From Flavobacterium sp. BFFFF2 (GTDB lineage Bacteria > Bacteroidota > Bacteroidia > Flavobacteriales > Flavobacteriaceae), in NCBI GenBank assembly GCA_002256385.1, contig NKJD01000011.1:23459-87458 (forward strand): a DNA stretch of 64,000 nucleotides, written 5' to 3'. The notes under the pieces were generated by a model that worked only from the letters and a program-made list of their open reading frames with translations, was not told the origin of the DNA and searched no databases. Shown here one piece after another: positions 1-8,960 of the stretch (position 1 is the stretch's first letter; each line of letters opens with the position of its first letter). Position numbers and translations under genes: made by a program.

Positions 1-176
1 GCCAGTTCTTGCAACACCTTGAGGGTGTTGTCTTTGCTGCCATCATCGACAAAAATGAATTGATAGTGGTAGGGGACATTTTTCAACACTTGGTGCAAGG
101 CGTTGACCATGACCTGTATGTTGCCTTCTTCGTTAAAGGAAGGAATTACTATGGCTATGTTTTTTTGACTTTTCAT
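1..176 (-). CDS. Glycosyltransferase family 2, N-terminal fragment (cut by window edge)
   Basis: Only the first 58 or so residues are in the window. The ATG is at 176-174 and the frame stays open to base 1. The visible part has the GT-A start IVIPSFNEEGNI (residues about 9-20) and the nucleotide-sugar binding acidic stretch FVDDGSKDNT (about 45-54). Both are typical of dolichol-phosphate-mannose-synthase-like GT2 enzymes, which transfer a sugar to a lipid or glycan acceptor at the inner membrane. It begins 18 bases after the stop of the upstream LPS-kinase-like gene on the same strand, so the two are probably co-transcribed and both serve the envelope. Acceptor and sugar cannot be told from this fragment. 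Confidence 0.85.
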   Translation of the reverse strand, partial: MKSQKNIAIVIPSFNEEGNIQVMVNALHQVLKNVPYHYQFIFVDDGSKDNTLKVLQEL

Positions 177-194
177 CGGGGTAAAAATACCGAT

Positions 195-959
195 TTATTG
201 CCAAAAACGAAGCCGTTTTTTCCAGCGTTTTTTTCGGTAAAATGCTTCCTGAAATTGGGACGTGAACTGCCAAAGAATCTGGAATAATTCATCGGCGTCT
301 TCGCCCGATTGCTGGGCATAAGCATTGCAAATGGCCCGAACCATGAATTCATGTGGGGTTAACCGGCACAAATTTTTCATGCGGCATGCCAAACTCATGT
401 GTTGGTGAAATTTCATGCGGTTTAAATCGACCAAATAAAAATCAAAACCGCTCGCTGATTTTTTTATCAACGTATTACCAGGCGAATGATCTAAGAATTC
501 AACGCCTTTTTGGTGCAATTCATGGCAAAAAACGCCAAATTGTGCCAAGATTTGATCCATCTCTGCAAACTCATTGGGTCGTTCCACCAAGTCGCGAAAC
601 ATAAAGTCAAAATGCAAATGTTCACTGATGTAATAGCTTTCTGCTAAGCCCAACCAATTGAAATCTTCAGCAAATGCAATGGGTTCGGGCGTCCCGATGC
701 CTTGTTGTTTTAAGTATTGTCCAAATTCAAATGAGCGTTTGGCCTTTGATTTTCGGATGTATTTATAGGTAAATGCATTAAATAAATTGGGGATTTTAAA
801 AGCCTTCACCGACAATTCAATGGTTTCAAATGGAATCACTTTGATGTTGTTTCTAGATCCTTTCACCCACCAGCTACCAAGCTGATCCCACTGCTTCATC
901 AGCGCCTGTAAAGCAGCCGCTTTTGATTGAAATGCCGGTGAAAATACCCAGTTCGTCAT
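195..959 (-). CDS. LPS core heptose/Kdo kinase-like protein (InaA/WaaP-type fold)
   Basis: A 254-residue soluble protein with a degenerate protein-kinase fold, as in lipopolysaccharide kinases that phosphorylate core sugars on the inner face of the inner membrane. A VKAFK strand with a candidate ATP-binding lysine is at about residues 51-55. A catalytic-loop equivalent, EFLDHSPGN, is at 154-162 and a metal-binding DLN (in place of DFG) at 178-180. The C-terminus is very basic (RKKRWKKRLR), fitting membrane association. It sits between an EamA transporter gene (13-base gap) and a GT2 gene (18-base gap) on one strand. Family assignment is by motif and context; the sugar substrate is unknown. 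Confidence 0.75.
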   Translation of the reverse strand: MTNWVFSPAFQSKAAALQALMKQWDQLGSWWVKGSRNNIKVIPFETIELSVKAFKIPNLFNAFTYKYIRKSKAKRSFEFGQYLKQQGIGTPEPIAFAEDFNWLGLAESYYISEHLHFDFMFRDLVERPNEFAEMDQILAQFGVFCHELHQKGVEFLDHSPGNTLIKKSASGFDFYLVDLNRMKFHQHMSLACRMKNLCRLTPHEFMVRAICNAYAQQSGEDADELFQILWQFTSQFQEAFYRKKRWKKRLRFWQ

Positions 960-971
960 CTTACTATCAAC

Positions 972-1850
972 TTATTGAATTGTCTTTTTGTTCATGATGG
1001 CATTCCAGATCAAGGTGCCTAAAATAAGTAACACGCCAATATAAAATGCCGAATGCATATGTTCTTCTTTTCCCAAAAATAATACGGCCAAAATAATGCC
1101 GTAAATGGGTTCCAAATTGATGGTAAGCATCACGGTGTACGGACTCAAATATTTCATTACATCAACAGAACCGATAAACGCATAAGCCGTGCAAACCGAA
1201 CTTAACAAGGCCAAATAACACCAATCAGACATCGAAAGGTGCCAAAAGCTGGGTTGAAAAGCCCCATCAAACGCCAAAAAAACAGAAAAAAGGATCACGC
1301 CGCCCAACAATTCATAAAAGGTAATGGCCACCGGATGGTGTTTTTGAACAAAATTGCTGTTGAGCACCGAGAAGAAGGCCGACAAAATAGCTGAAATGAT
1401 GGCAAGTGTCATGCCTAACCAATAGTGAAATTCAACGCTGAAAATTAAACAAAACCCCAATATACCAATGGTGCTCAAACCCAATTCTTTCCAGTTGATT
1501 CGTTTTTTTTGCATGAGCGGATTCAACAGCGACACGAAAAAAGCCCCTGATGACAAACAAGCCAAGGTAATGGACACATTTGATACTTTAATGGCTTTAA
1601 AGAAGGTATACCAATGTAGCGCAATAACAAATCCGGCAATTAGTAAACGAAGAATTTGCTTGCGGGTAAGCAACAGTGATTTTTTGGTAAATAGGGCATA
1701 AGCTCCGACCATGACACAAGCCAACACCATCCGATACCACACCAAGCTCATGGCTTGCAATGACACCAAGGCACCCAGCAAGGCGGTAAACCCCCAAATA
1801 AAAACAATGAGGTGAAGTTTTAAGTAGCTTTTCTGACTACCGCTTTGCAT
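972..1850 (-). CDS. EamA/DMT-family transporter
   Basis: A 292-residue integral membrane protein with about ten hydrophobic segments arranged as two repeated EamA halves. The N-terminal signature LHLIVFIWGFTALLGA (about 12-27) and a late segment NLEPIYGIILAVLFLGKEE match the drug/metabolite exporter superfamily, which moves small metabolites across the inner membrane. The start overlaps the 3' end of the upstream LptG-like gene by 14 bases, so it is very likely translationally coupled to it. Substrate cannot be predicted. Confidence 0.85.
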   Translation of the reverse strand: MQSGSQKSYLKLHLIVFIWGFTALLGALVSLQAMSLVWYRMVLACVMVGAYALFTKKSLLLTRKQILRLLIAGFVIALHWYTFFKAIKVSNVSITLACLSSGAFFVSLLNPLMQKKRINWKELGLSTIGILGFCLIFSVEFHYWLGMTLAIISAILSAFFSVLNSNFVQKHHPVAITFYELLGGVILFSVFLAFDGAFQPSFWHLSMSDWCYLALLSSVCTAYAFIGSVDVMKYLSPYTVMLTINLEPIYGIILAVLFLGKEEHMHSAFYIGVLLILGTLIWNAIMNKKTIQ

Positions 1851-2922
1851 GTTTCAACAAATAATAGGCTAAAATGCCAAAAATAACATTGGGTATCCAA
1901 ACTGCCGTAAAGGGCGGGATACTCGATTTTTCGGCCAAAACGCCAAATATTTTATCAAAAAAGACATAAGAAAATGCAATGAGTATGCCCAAGGCCAAAT
2001 TCATCCCCATGCCACCACGGCGTTTCATGGACGAAACGGCCACCGCAATGATGGTCAAAATAAAGGCCGAAACCGGGATGCTGAATTTTTTGTACAACAC
2101 CACTTCATAGACACTGATGTTGGCCGAACCACGTTGCCGCTCTTTTTCGATAAAATCGCGTAAGTCGCCCACGGTCAAGGTTTCTGCTTTAAAAATAACA
2201 GGCGACAAATCGTTGATGTCCAGCGGAATGACAGTGTCTTTTTGGGTGGATTTCTCTAAAATATCGTTGCCCTTTCTAATTTTGCGTTTCACACAATCAA
2301 ATAGGGTATAGGTGCTGTCTTTTTGGTTCCAGCGAATCCGATCGGCGGTTACTTTGGTGGTGAGTTTGTTGCCATCAAATCGTTCCATGCAAAATTTAAA
2401 AGCAAATTTGGTATCCCCATTAAACGTACTCACATAAATGTATTCATTGGGGCTGATTTGTCGGTAAATGTCTTTGTATTCACGCATTTCATTAATCCCG
2501 TTTCCAATCAAATAGGTGTATCTAAAGGTTTTAAACCCGTCGCTTGCTTTGGGCACCAAGTAAAATCCCATGAGTAAAGAAACCACCGAAACAATACTGG
2601 CACCAAAAATATACGGCCTCAAAAAGCGTTGAAAGGAGATTCCCGAACTTAAAATGGCAATGATTTCGGTGTTGTTGGCCAATTTGGAGGTAAACCAAAT
2701 AATAGACAGAAACAGAAAAATCGGAAACAATAAATTAGCAAAATAGATCGTAAAATCGATGTAATACAACGCAATTTTATCAAGCGGTGCCTGATTTTCG
2801 ACCATTTTATTGATCTTCTCCGACACGTCAATGATAATCCCGATAGGTACAAAAAGCAGCAGCATGGTACTGAAAGTAACCAAGTAGCGTTTTAAAATGT
2901 ACAAATCGATTTTTTTGAGCAT
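1837..2922 (-). CDS. lptG: YjgP/YjgQ (LptF/LptG) family LPS export permease
   Basis: A 361-residue permease. N-terminal membrane segments begin with KKIDLYILKRYLVTF, a periplasmic beta-rich domain covers about residues 130-260, and three C-terminal membrane segments follow. This is the LptF/LptG layout. The Lpt inner-membrane complex uses LptB ATP hydrolysis to pull LPS from the inner membrane. An lptB gene is in this window at 33.3-34.1 kb, so the machinery is split between loci. The gene starts 7 bases after the tgt stop and overlaps the EamA gene, giving a tgt-lptG-eamA operon. The symbol could equally be lptF. Confidence 0.85.
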   Translation of the reverse strand: MLKKIDLYILKRYLVTFSTMLLLFVPIGIIIDVSEKINKMVENQAPLDKIALYYIDFTIYFANLLFPIFLFLSIIWFTSKLANNTEIIAILSSGISFQRFLRPYIFGASIVSVVSLLMGFYLVPKASDGFKTFRYTYLIGNGINEMREYKDIYRQISPNEYIYVSTFNGDTKFAFKFCMERFDGNKLTTKVTADRIRWNQKDSTYTLFDCVKRKIRKGNDILEKSTQKDTVIPLDINDLSPVIFKAETLTVGDLRDFIEKERQRGSANISVYEVVLYKKFSIPVSAFILTIIAVAVSSMKRRGGMGMNLALGILIAFSYVFFDKIFGVLAEKSSIPPFTAVWIPNVIFGILAYYLLKHAKR

Positions 2923-2929
2923 GCTAAAC

Positions 2930-4060
2930 TTATAAACGGTGACTGAGTTTTTGGACCATCACCTCTTTCCAAGGTCTAAAAGTGCCTGCAATAATCTGTT
3001 TACGCGCTTCGCGGACAAGCCACAAATAAAAACCAAGGTTGTGAATAGTAGCAATTTGCTTGCCCAAATATTCGTTGGCAGCAAACAAATGCCGCAGATA
3101 CGCTTTGCTATATTCGGTGTCTACAAACGTAATTCCCATCGGATCTACAGGCGAAAAGTCATCTTCCCATTTTTTGTTTTTAATGTTGATGATGCCTTCT
3201 GAGGTAAACAACATCCCATTTCGGGCATTCCGCGTCGGCATCACACAGTCAAACATATCGATGCCTAACGCGATATTTTCTAAAATATTGACGGGGGTGC
3301 CAACGCCCATCAAATAACGGGGTTTGTCTTTGGGTAAAATGGCACAAACCACATCGGTCATGGCATACATTTCTTCGGCGGGTTCCCCCACTGATAAGCC
3401 ACCAATGGCATTGCCCAAAGCGCCTGCATTGGCAATGTATTCGGCCGATTCTTGCCGAAGGTCTTTGTAGGTGCTACCCTGAACAATCGGAAATAATGTT
3501 TGTTGATAATCGTATTTTAACGGTACTTTATCTAAGTGCGCAATGCACCGATCGAGCCAGCGGTGCGTCATATGCATCGAGCGTTTTGCATAGCGGTAAT
3601 CGCAGGGGTAGGGCGTACATTCGTCAAAAGCCATGATGATGTCGGCCCCAATGCTGCGCTGGATTTCCATCACATTTTCGGGCGTAAAAAAATGATACGA
3701 CCCATCAATATGCGATTTGAATTTAACCCCTTCTTCTTTAATTTTACGGTTGGCCGACAACGAATACACTTGATAGCCACCGCTGTCAGTTAAAATGGGT
3801 CGGTCCCAATTCATAAATTTGTGCAAGCCACCCGCTTGTTCCAAAATGGGCGTTTGTGGCCTTAAATACAAATGGTAGGTATTGCCTAAAATGATATCCG
3901 GATTGATGTCATTTTTTAGTTCTCTTTGGTGTACGCCCTTGACACTTGCGACGGTTCCAACGGGCATAAATATAGGGGTTTCAATAATTCCGTGATCGGT
4001 AACTATTTGACCAGCACGTGCTTGTGATTGCGGATCGGTGTGTAATAAATCAAATTTCAT
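2930..4060 (-). CDS. tgt: tRNA-guanine transglycosylase (queuine tRNA-ribosyltransferase)
   Basis: Exchanges guanine-34 for a queuosine precursor in GUN-anticodon tRNAs. I choose the ATG at 4060, giving 376 residues starting MKFDLLHTDP. A longer frame to 4096 begins with a non-ATG codon and lacks conservation. The active-site stretch TDSGGYQ is at 91-97 and the nucleophile region GIDMFDCVMPTR has its key Asp at about 271. The zinc-site CxCxxC of the E. coli enzyme is not visible: the equivalent stretch reads GITFVDTEYSKAYL, while the later TIHN His is kept. A minus-7 box at 4078-4085 predicts a leader of about 10 bases. Confidence 0.93.
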   Translation of the reverse strand: MKFDLLHTDPQSQARAGQIVTDHGIIETPIFMPVGTVASVKGVHQRELKNDINPDIILGNTYHLYLRPQTPILEQAGGLHKFMNWDRPILTDSGGYQVYSLSANRKIKEEGVKFKSHIDGSYHFFTPENVMEIQRSIGADIIMAFDECTPYPCDYRYAKRSMHMTHRWLDRCIAHLDKVPLKYDYQQTLFPIVQGSTYKDLRQESAEYIANAGALGNAIGGLSVGEPAEEMYAMTDVVCAILPKDKPRYLMGVGTPVNILENIALGIDMFDCVMPTRNARNGMLFTSEGIINIKNKKWEDDFSPVDPMGITFVDTEYSKAYLRHLFAANEYLGKQIATIHNLGFYLWLVREARKQIIAGTFRPWKEVMVQKLSHRL

Positions 4061-4077
4061 GAATGCGCATAAGTCGG

Positions 4078-4085
4078 CAAATATA
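4078..4085 (-). promoter_or_regulatory. Bacteroidota minus-7 box for tgt
   Basis: On the minus strand the sequence reads TATATTTG, a perfect TAnnTTTG. It lies 18 bases upstream of the chosen tgt ATG and so supports that start over the longer frame. No clear minus-33 TTTG was found. Confidence 0.5.
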
Positions 4086-4134
4086 ACAGAAATCAACTGA
4101 ACTTTGAACCCTTTTTTCCTTGCTCAAAATTGGT

Positions 4135-4142
4135 TACTTTTG
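4135..4142 (+). promoter_or_regulatory. Minus-7 box for the GlcD-like oxidase gene
   Basis: TACTTTTG matches TAnnTTTG and ends 9 bases before the ATG at 4152. The mRNA would be almost leaderless. This box and the tgt box face away from each other, so 4061-4151 is a divergent promoter region. Confidence 0.5.
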
Positions 4143-4151
4143 CCGCAAAAA

Positions 4152-5561
4152 ATGGCCGTTTTGCTTACCAATACTCAGATAGAAGAACTGCAACAACTCA
4201 TTGGATCTGAATGGGTTTTTACCGATCGTGAAACGTGTGTGCAATATGGACATGACGAAACGGAAGATTTGCAATTTCCGCCTCAGGTGGTGGTCAAACC
4301 TGGTTCAACCGCCGATATTTCTTTAATAATGGCTTGGGCCAATGCCCATCAAATTCCTGTAACACCTATTGGCGCCCAAACGGGTTTGAGTGGCGGCGCC
4401 TTGTCGGTTCATGGCGGCATCGGCTTGTCGTTGGCGCGATTCAATCGGATTATTCAAATAGACGAGCAAAATTTGCAAGTGACGGTGGAACCCGCCGTAA
4501 TTACACAAGTTTTGCGCGAGGCAGTGGCCGAAAAAGGGTTGTTGTATCCGGTTGATCCAAGCAGCCAAGGCAGTTGTTGGATTGGCGGCAACGTAGCCGA
4601 AAATTCTGGTGGCGCAAGAGCTGTCAAATATGGCGTGACCAAAGATTATGTTTTGAATTTAGAAGTGGTTTTGGCCGACGGCTCCGTGATTTGGACGGGT
4701 GCCAATACCCTCAAAAATTCAACTGGCTATAATTTAACCCAATTAATGGTCGGCAGCGAAGGCACTTTGGGCATTATCACCAAAATTGTGTTGAAACTCA
4801 TTCCAAACAACCCATACAATATATTAATGTTGGTCCCATTTCACGAGGCCAACGAAGCGTGCCAAGCCGTTTCTGCCATTTTTAGGGCGGGCATTGTGCC
4901 GAGTGCGCTTGAATTTATGGAACGCGACGCCCTTACATGGACTTTGCGCTATGTGGATGGCATTGCTTTGCAAGTACCCGATCACATCCAAGCACATTTA
5001 CTCATTGAAGTCGACGGCCAATATCCAGAATGGCTAATGAGTGATGCAGAAAAAATTATGCAGGTCGTTGAAAATTACACCATCGATGAGGTGCTTTTTG
5101 CCGATACCACCGATCAGAAAAATGCACTTTGGAAAATGCGCCGTGCCGTGGGCGAAGCGGTCAAGTCCAATTCTATTTACCGAGAAGTGGATACGGTGGT
5201 TCCCCGTTTTGAATTACCCAACTTAATGCAGCAGATTAAGCAAATTGGCGACAAGTATGGTTTTCAATCGGTTTGTTATGGCCATGCTGGCGATGGCAAT
5301 TTGCACGTAAATATTATAAAAGGATCGCTTTCCGATGAACAGTGGCAGCATGAAGTTCCGAAGGGAATCGCCGAAATTTTCACGTACACGGTTTCTTTAG
5401 GCGGTACCCTTTCGGGCGAACATGGCATTGGCTTGGTGCAAAAAGAATACATGCCGCTGACTTTTTCGCCAACGAGCTTACAATTGATGATGGGCATCAA
5501 ACAGCTGTTTGATCCCAATGGCATTGTGAATCCAGGGAAAATTTTCCCCCAAAAGAGTTAA
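4152..5561 (+). CDS. FAD-linked oxidase, GlcD / D-lactate dehydrogenase (cytochrome) type
   Basis: A 469-residue flavoprotein when started at the ATG at 4152 (MAVLLTNTQ); the 16 upstream codons overlap the promoter and are unlikely to be translated. Residues about 40-220 form the FAD_binding_4 domain with IGAQTGLSGGAL and GGNVAENSGGARAVKYG. The C-terminal oxidase domain has YGHAGDGNLHVN, SGEHGIG and DPNGIVNPGK. The family oxidises a 2-hydroxy acid such as D-lactate or glycolate and passes electrons to the respiratory chain. No Fe-S (GlcF-like) part is fused, although some relatives carry one. The substrate is inferred from the family only. Confidence 0.85.
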   Translation: MAVLLTNTQIEELQQLIGSEWVFTDRETCVQYGHDETEDLQFPPQVVVKPGSTADISLIMAWANAHQIPVTPIGAQTGLSGGALSVHGGIGLSLARFNRIIQIDEQNLQVTVEPAVITQVLREAVAEKGLLYPVDPSSQGSCWIGGNVAENSGGARAVKYGVTKDYVLNLEVVLADGSVIWTGANTLKNSTGYNLTQLMVGSEGTLGIITKIVLKLIPNNPYNILMLVPFHEANEACQAVSAIFRAGIVPSALEFMERDALTWTLRYVDGIALQVPDHIQAHLLIEVDGQYPEWLMSDAEKIMQVVENYTIDEVLFADTTDQKNALWKMRRAVGEAVKSNSIYREVDTVVPRFELPNLMQQIKQIGDKYGFQSVCYGHAGDGNLHVNIIKGSLSDEQWQHEVPKGIAEIFTYTVSLGGTLSGEHGIGLVQKEYMPLTFSPTSLQLMMGIKQLFDPNGIVNPGKIFPQKS

Positions 5562-5654
5562 AACAACGATTATTCACGGTTTCCGTGGGTTTTATTTTGT
5601 CCTTCAACAAGGCTTTTATATATTACACCCGAAATTAAACACTCACACATTATT

Positions 5655-7889
5655 ATGTCAGTAACAGAAAATGATAACCTGCCGTTGGCAGATGGACACG
5701 AAAATCAGCATGAAGCTGTTCAAAGTCAAGAAAACCATGATTCAGTAGCTGAAGAAAGCACGCCAGTGGCGGCTGAAATCCATGAAGAACCCATTGCAGC
5801 ACCTGCAGCAGCGGTTGAGCAAGAGGCTGTGGCAGAAGCCATTGAGCCAGATGCCATTATTGAAACAGCAGCAGCTCCAGAAGCGGTTGAGCCAGAGGCT
5901 GTGGCAGAAGCCATTGAGCCAGAAGCCGTTGTTGAAACAGCAGCAGCTCCAGAAGCTGTGGCAGAAGACATTGAGCCAGAAGCCGTTGTTGAAACAGTAG
6001 CAGCGCCTGTAGCAATGGAAACTGAAGCAGTTGAACCAGCAGCAGTTGCGGCCGAAACCAACACCGATGCGGGCACTTCTGAAACGGAGGAAGCAATGGA
6101 AGCGATTCAAGAGGCCAATGCTGAGGCAGGCGAAACCGAATCGGCTTCTAACAATGAAGCGGTTCCTATGAAGGAATATGCCGACATGAGCATGGAAGCG
6201 TTGGTAGAAGAGTTGCAAACCTTGGTTCATGACCATGCGGTGATGCGCATTCGCACCCATGCGGAAGAAATCCGCAAGGCTTTTATGACGCAGTTTCACG
6301 CATTAATTGACGAAAAACGCAAAGCATTTTATGCTGAGAATCCGGAAACCACCGATGATTTTCAATATCATTTGCCCATCAAAGGCACTTTTGACCAGTT
6401 GTATTCAACATACCGTGATGCCAAAACCAGTCATTTAAAGTCGATTGAATCGGCCTTAAAAAACAATTTGACCGAACGCATGGCCATTGTTGATTCGTTG
6501 AAAGCGTTGGTTACTTCGTCTGAACCGATGCCTGTTATTTTAAAACAATTTAACGGATTGCGCGACCGCTGGAAGGTGGCTGGCCCAATCCCTAAAGATA
6601 AATACAACCATGTGTGGAATAATTACCATTTCCATGTGGAGAATTTTTACGATGTATTGCATTTGGACCGCGAAGCCCGCGATTTAGATTTCAAACACAA
6701 TTTGGTGCAAAAGCTTAAAATCATTGAGCGCGCCGAAGAATTGGCCAAACAAGCCGATATTCATGATGCGTTTAGAGAGCTTCAGAATTTACACCGCGTG
6801 TGGAAAGAAGAGATCGGGCCTGTTTCACAAGACAAACGCGAAGAAATTTGGGTTCGTTTTAGCGACATCACCCGTCATTTGCACGACCGCCGCGAAGCCC
6901 ATTATGCTACATTACGCGAAGGCGAATTGGCCAATTTAAAAGCCAAAAAAGAAATCATTGAGCACATTGAACAACTGAGTGCTTCTACCCAATTGTCACA
7001 CAATGATTGGCAAAAATTGGGTCAAGAAGTGGAGCAATTGCGCAAAACCTATTTTACTATAGGACGTGTGCCGAACGAGTTGAATGAAGAAACGTGGGCT
7101 GCCTACAAACATGCCGTTCGCAACTTCAACAACCAAAAGAATAATTTTTACAAAGATTTAAAGAAGGAACAAAATCAGAATTTGAACCGCAAAAAAGAAA
7201 TCATTGCCCAAGCTGAATCGCTCAAAGACAGTGAAGATTTTGCTACGACTTCTAATTTGTTAAAAGCTTTGCAAGAAGAGTGGAAACACATTGGTCATGT
7301 ACCGCGTAAATTATCGGACGAATTGTGGAAAGAATTCCGCGCTGCTTGCAACCATTTCTTTGACCGCATGAAGGAAGTGCGCAATGCCGCTAGTGAAGAA
7401 GAACAACAAGCCTTTGATAAGAAAAGAGAATACTTGGAGCAATTGAATACGCTAGAGTTGTCAGGCGACCACAAAACCGATTTGGAAGCCATTAAGGCCC
7501 ATATTGAAATGTGGAAATCGTTTGGTCGTGTGCCTGTTTCAAAACGCCACGTTGAAGGGAAATTCAATAAAATATTGGATAAATTGTTTGGTCAATTGTC
7601 TTCGAGCAAAAAAGACAATGAAATGGCCCGTTTCACGTCGAGAGTGGAAATGTTGGCGGGTGCCGATGACAGCCGCAAACTGGACAATGAAATGGTATTT
7701 ATTCAACGTAAAATTGAAGAAATCAAACATGAAATTTTCCAATTGGAAAACAACATTCAGTTTTTCAATTCATCAAACGACGACAACCCATTGGTGAAAG
7801 AAGTGCGTAAAAACATTGAAAAACACCGCGAAGAATGGCAACTTTGGAAAGATAAGTTGGCCCAGCTTCGAACCATTAAAAAAGCCTAA
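5655..7889 (+). CDS. DUF349-repeat protein with acidic, repetitive N-terminus
   Basis: A 744-residue soluble protein of two parts. Residues about 1-175 are low-complexity, rich in Glu, Ala, Val and Pro, built from units like EAIEPEAVVETAAAPEAV. Residues about 180-740 are charged and helical, with recurring DUF349 units showing W-K, G-x-V-P and W-x-x-F patterns (for example WKHIGHVPRKLSDELWKEF and WKSFGRVPVSKRH). DUF349 proteins are widespread and poorly characterised, so I assign no enzymatic role. The gene stands alone and is followed by a strong terminator. The N-terminal DNA (about 5830-6020) holds three imperfect direct repeats of roughly 57-72 bp that keep frame. Confidence 0.8.
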   Translation: MSVTENDNLPLADGHENQHEAVQSQENHDSVAEESTPVAAEIHEEPIAAPAAAVEQEAVAEAIEPDAIIETAAAPEAVEPEAVAEAIEPEAVVETAAAPEAVAEDIEPEAVVETVAAPVAMETEAVEPAAVAAETNTDAGTSETEEAMEAIQEANAEAGETESASNNEAVPMKEYADMSMEALVEELQTLVHDHAVMRIRTHAEEIRKAFMTQFHALIDEKRKAFYAENPETTDDFQYHLPIKGTFDQLYSTYRDAKTSHLKSIESALKNNLTERMAIVDSLKALVTSSEPMPVILKQFNGLRDRWKVAGPIPKDKYNHVWNNYHFHVENFYDVLHLDREARDLDFKHNLVQKLKIIERAEELAKQADIHDAFRELQNLHRVWKEEIGPVSQDKREEIWVRFSDITRHLHDRREAHYATLREGELANLKAKKEIIEHIEQLSASTQLSHNDWQKLGQEVEQLRKTYFTIGRVPNELNEETWAAYKHAVRNFNNQKNNFYKDLKKEQNQNLNRKKEIIAQAESLKDSEDFATTSNLLKALQEEWKHIGHVPRKLSDELWKEFRAACNHFFDRMKEVRNAASEEEQQAFDKKREYLEQLNTLELSGDHKTDLEAIKAHIEMWKSFGRVPVSKRHVEGKFNKILDKLFGQLSSSKKDNEMARFTSRVEMLAGADDSRKLDNEMVFIQRKIEEIKHEIFQLENNIQFFNSSNDDNPLVKEVRKNIEKHREEWQLWKDKLAQLRTIKKA

Positions 7890-7896
7890 ATCATTT

Positions 7897-7925
7897 GAAC
7901 GCCTCTATTTGAGGCGTTCCTTTTT
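7897..7925 (+). terminator. Rho-independent terminator after the DUF349 gene
   Basis: A perfect 9-bp stem, GAACGCCTC (7897-7905) with GAGGCGTTC (7911-7919), has a 5-base loop and is followed by CTTTTT. Confidence 0.9.
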
Positions 7926-7937
7926 ACTATTCAGTAC

Positions 7938-8420
7938 ATGAAATCATTTCAGATTGACATTCGTTGGGCCTGCTACTTTGGTTTGCTAACTATTGTTTGG
8001 AGCATTTTTGAAAAAGAAATGGGTTGGTACAACGAACACATAGCCGATTATGGATTTTGTTCCATGCTTTTTGCCATTCCAGCCGTTGTATTTTACAATT
8101 TGGCCATGCGCCAAAAACGAGATGCTTTGTATCCAACAGGCGCATTTACTTGGACCCAAGGATTTGTGGCGGGCATTTACCTGTCATTTTTTGTGGCCAT
8201 TTTTATGCCAGGTGCTTTGTTTTTGAGTTACAAGTACATTTGCCCCGATTTTTTTGACAACATTATTGCGTACAAAGTAAACAATCATTGGCTGAAACAA
8301 GCCGAAGCTGAAAAAATTTTTAACCTCCGTTCAACACTCTTAGAAGGCTCTTTTTCAGCACTTTCAAAGGGAAGTATTACGGGGGCATTCGTGGCCATTT
8401 TTTTAAGGCGAAAAGCTTAG
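7938..8420 (+). CDS. Small four-helix membrane protein, DUF4199-like
   Basis: A 160-residue protein with about four hydrophobic segments: residues about 10-26, 38-56, 72-96 and a C-terminal one near 140-157. The WACYFGLLTIVWS start and the motif FTWTQGFVAGIYLSFFVAIF resemble the DUF4199 family common in Bacteroidota. That assignment is from memory of the family pattern. No function is known. It begins 13 bases after the preceding terminator, so it needs its own promoter, which I could not identify. Confidence 0.65.
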   Translation: MKSFQIDIRWACYFGLLTIVWSIFEKEMGWYNEHIADYGFCSMLFAIPAVVFYNLAMRQKRDALYPTGAFTWTQGFVAGIYLSFFVAIFMPGALFLSYKYICPDFFDNIIAYKVNNHWLKQAEAEKIFNLRSTLLEGSFSALSKGSITGAFVAIFLRRKA

Positions 8421-8475
8421 CACAGTTTTTGACATAAGCATCTTTAATCTATTGTTTCACCTTAAATTAAATGTT

Positions 8476-8934
8476 ATGATACGCTTTCGTTTTTTTGGCG
8501 GATTGGCCTTGTTTTTTTTGGCATTGGTCAGTTGTGTAAGTACCAAATCGACACTTAAAAATGTGGATCCGTATGCGCCCATTCCCAAATTGATTAAACC
8601 CAATCAGTTTATCGTTACAGATTACAGCAAAGACCCAAAATACGGTTTTGACCCCGACTATCCAGTCAATGTCTTTTATCAATCGACTAAAAATGATACC
8701 ATTAATGCCGTTCGGTATTTGAATGCATTGGCGGGGCCTAAAGGCGAAAAATTGACTTTTAAAAAGGTAAACACCTGTTGCCCATTTCCAACCAAAAACA
8801 CGGGCATGGGTGCTGGTATGCTCGATATTTACGAGCTGCAATGGGCAGGTAACTCAAAACCCATTCAATTGTATGTAAACAGTTATGAGCGCGGATTTTT
8901 GCTCATTCCCATCGGATTGACAGTCAAAAAATAA
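8476..8934 (+). CDS. Small lipoprotein of the family often mislabelled KDO-8-P aldolase
   Basis: A 152-residue protein with the ATG at 8476. A lipoprotein signal (MIRFRFFGGLALFFLALVSC) places the acylated Cys at residue 20 after an ALVS lipobox. The mature part has ALAGPKGEKLTF and a CCPF motif, then MLDIYELQW and a hydrophobic end. As I recall, such Flavobacteria lipoproteins are often annotated '2-dehydro-3-deoxyphosphooctonate aldolase', probably because they lie next to kdsA. There is no aldolase domain here. The real kdsA follows 106 bases later. Function unknown; probably envelope. Confidence 0.7.
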   Translation: MIRFRFFGGLALFFLALVSCVSTKSTLKNVDPYAPIPKLIKPNQFIVTDYSKDPKYGFDPDYPVNVFYQSTKNDTINAVRYLNALAGPKGEKLTFKKVNTCCPFPTKNTGMGAGMLDIYELQWAGNSKPIQLYVNSYERGFLLIPIGLTVKK

Positions 8935-8960
8935 TTAAGTGAAGTATAAGCAATAGCTCC

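Noticed and set aside
5726..6299. Long minus-strand and alternate-frame ORFs opposite the DUF349 gene
   Set aside because: They are shadows of the repetitive GC-rich N-terminal coding sequence; the plus-strand frame has the conserved domain.
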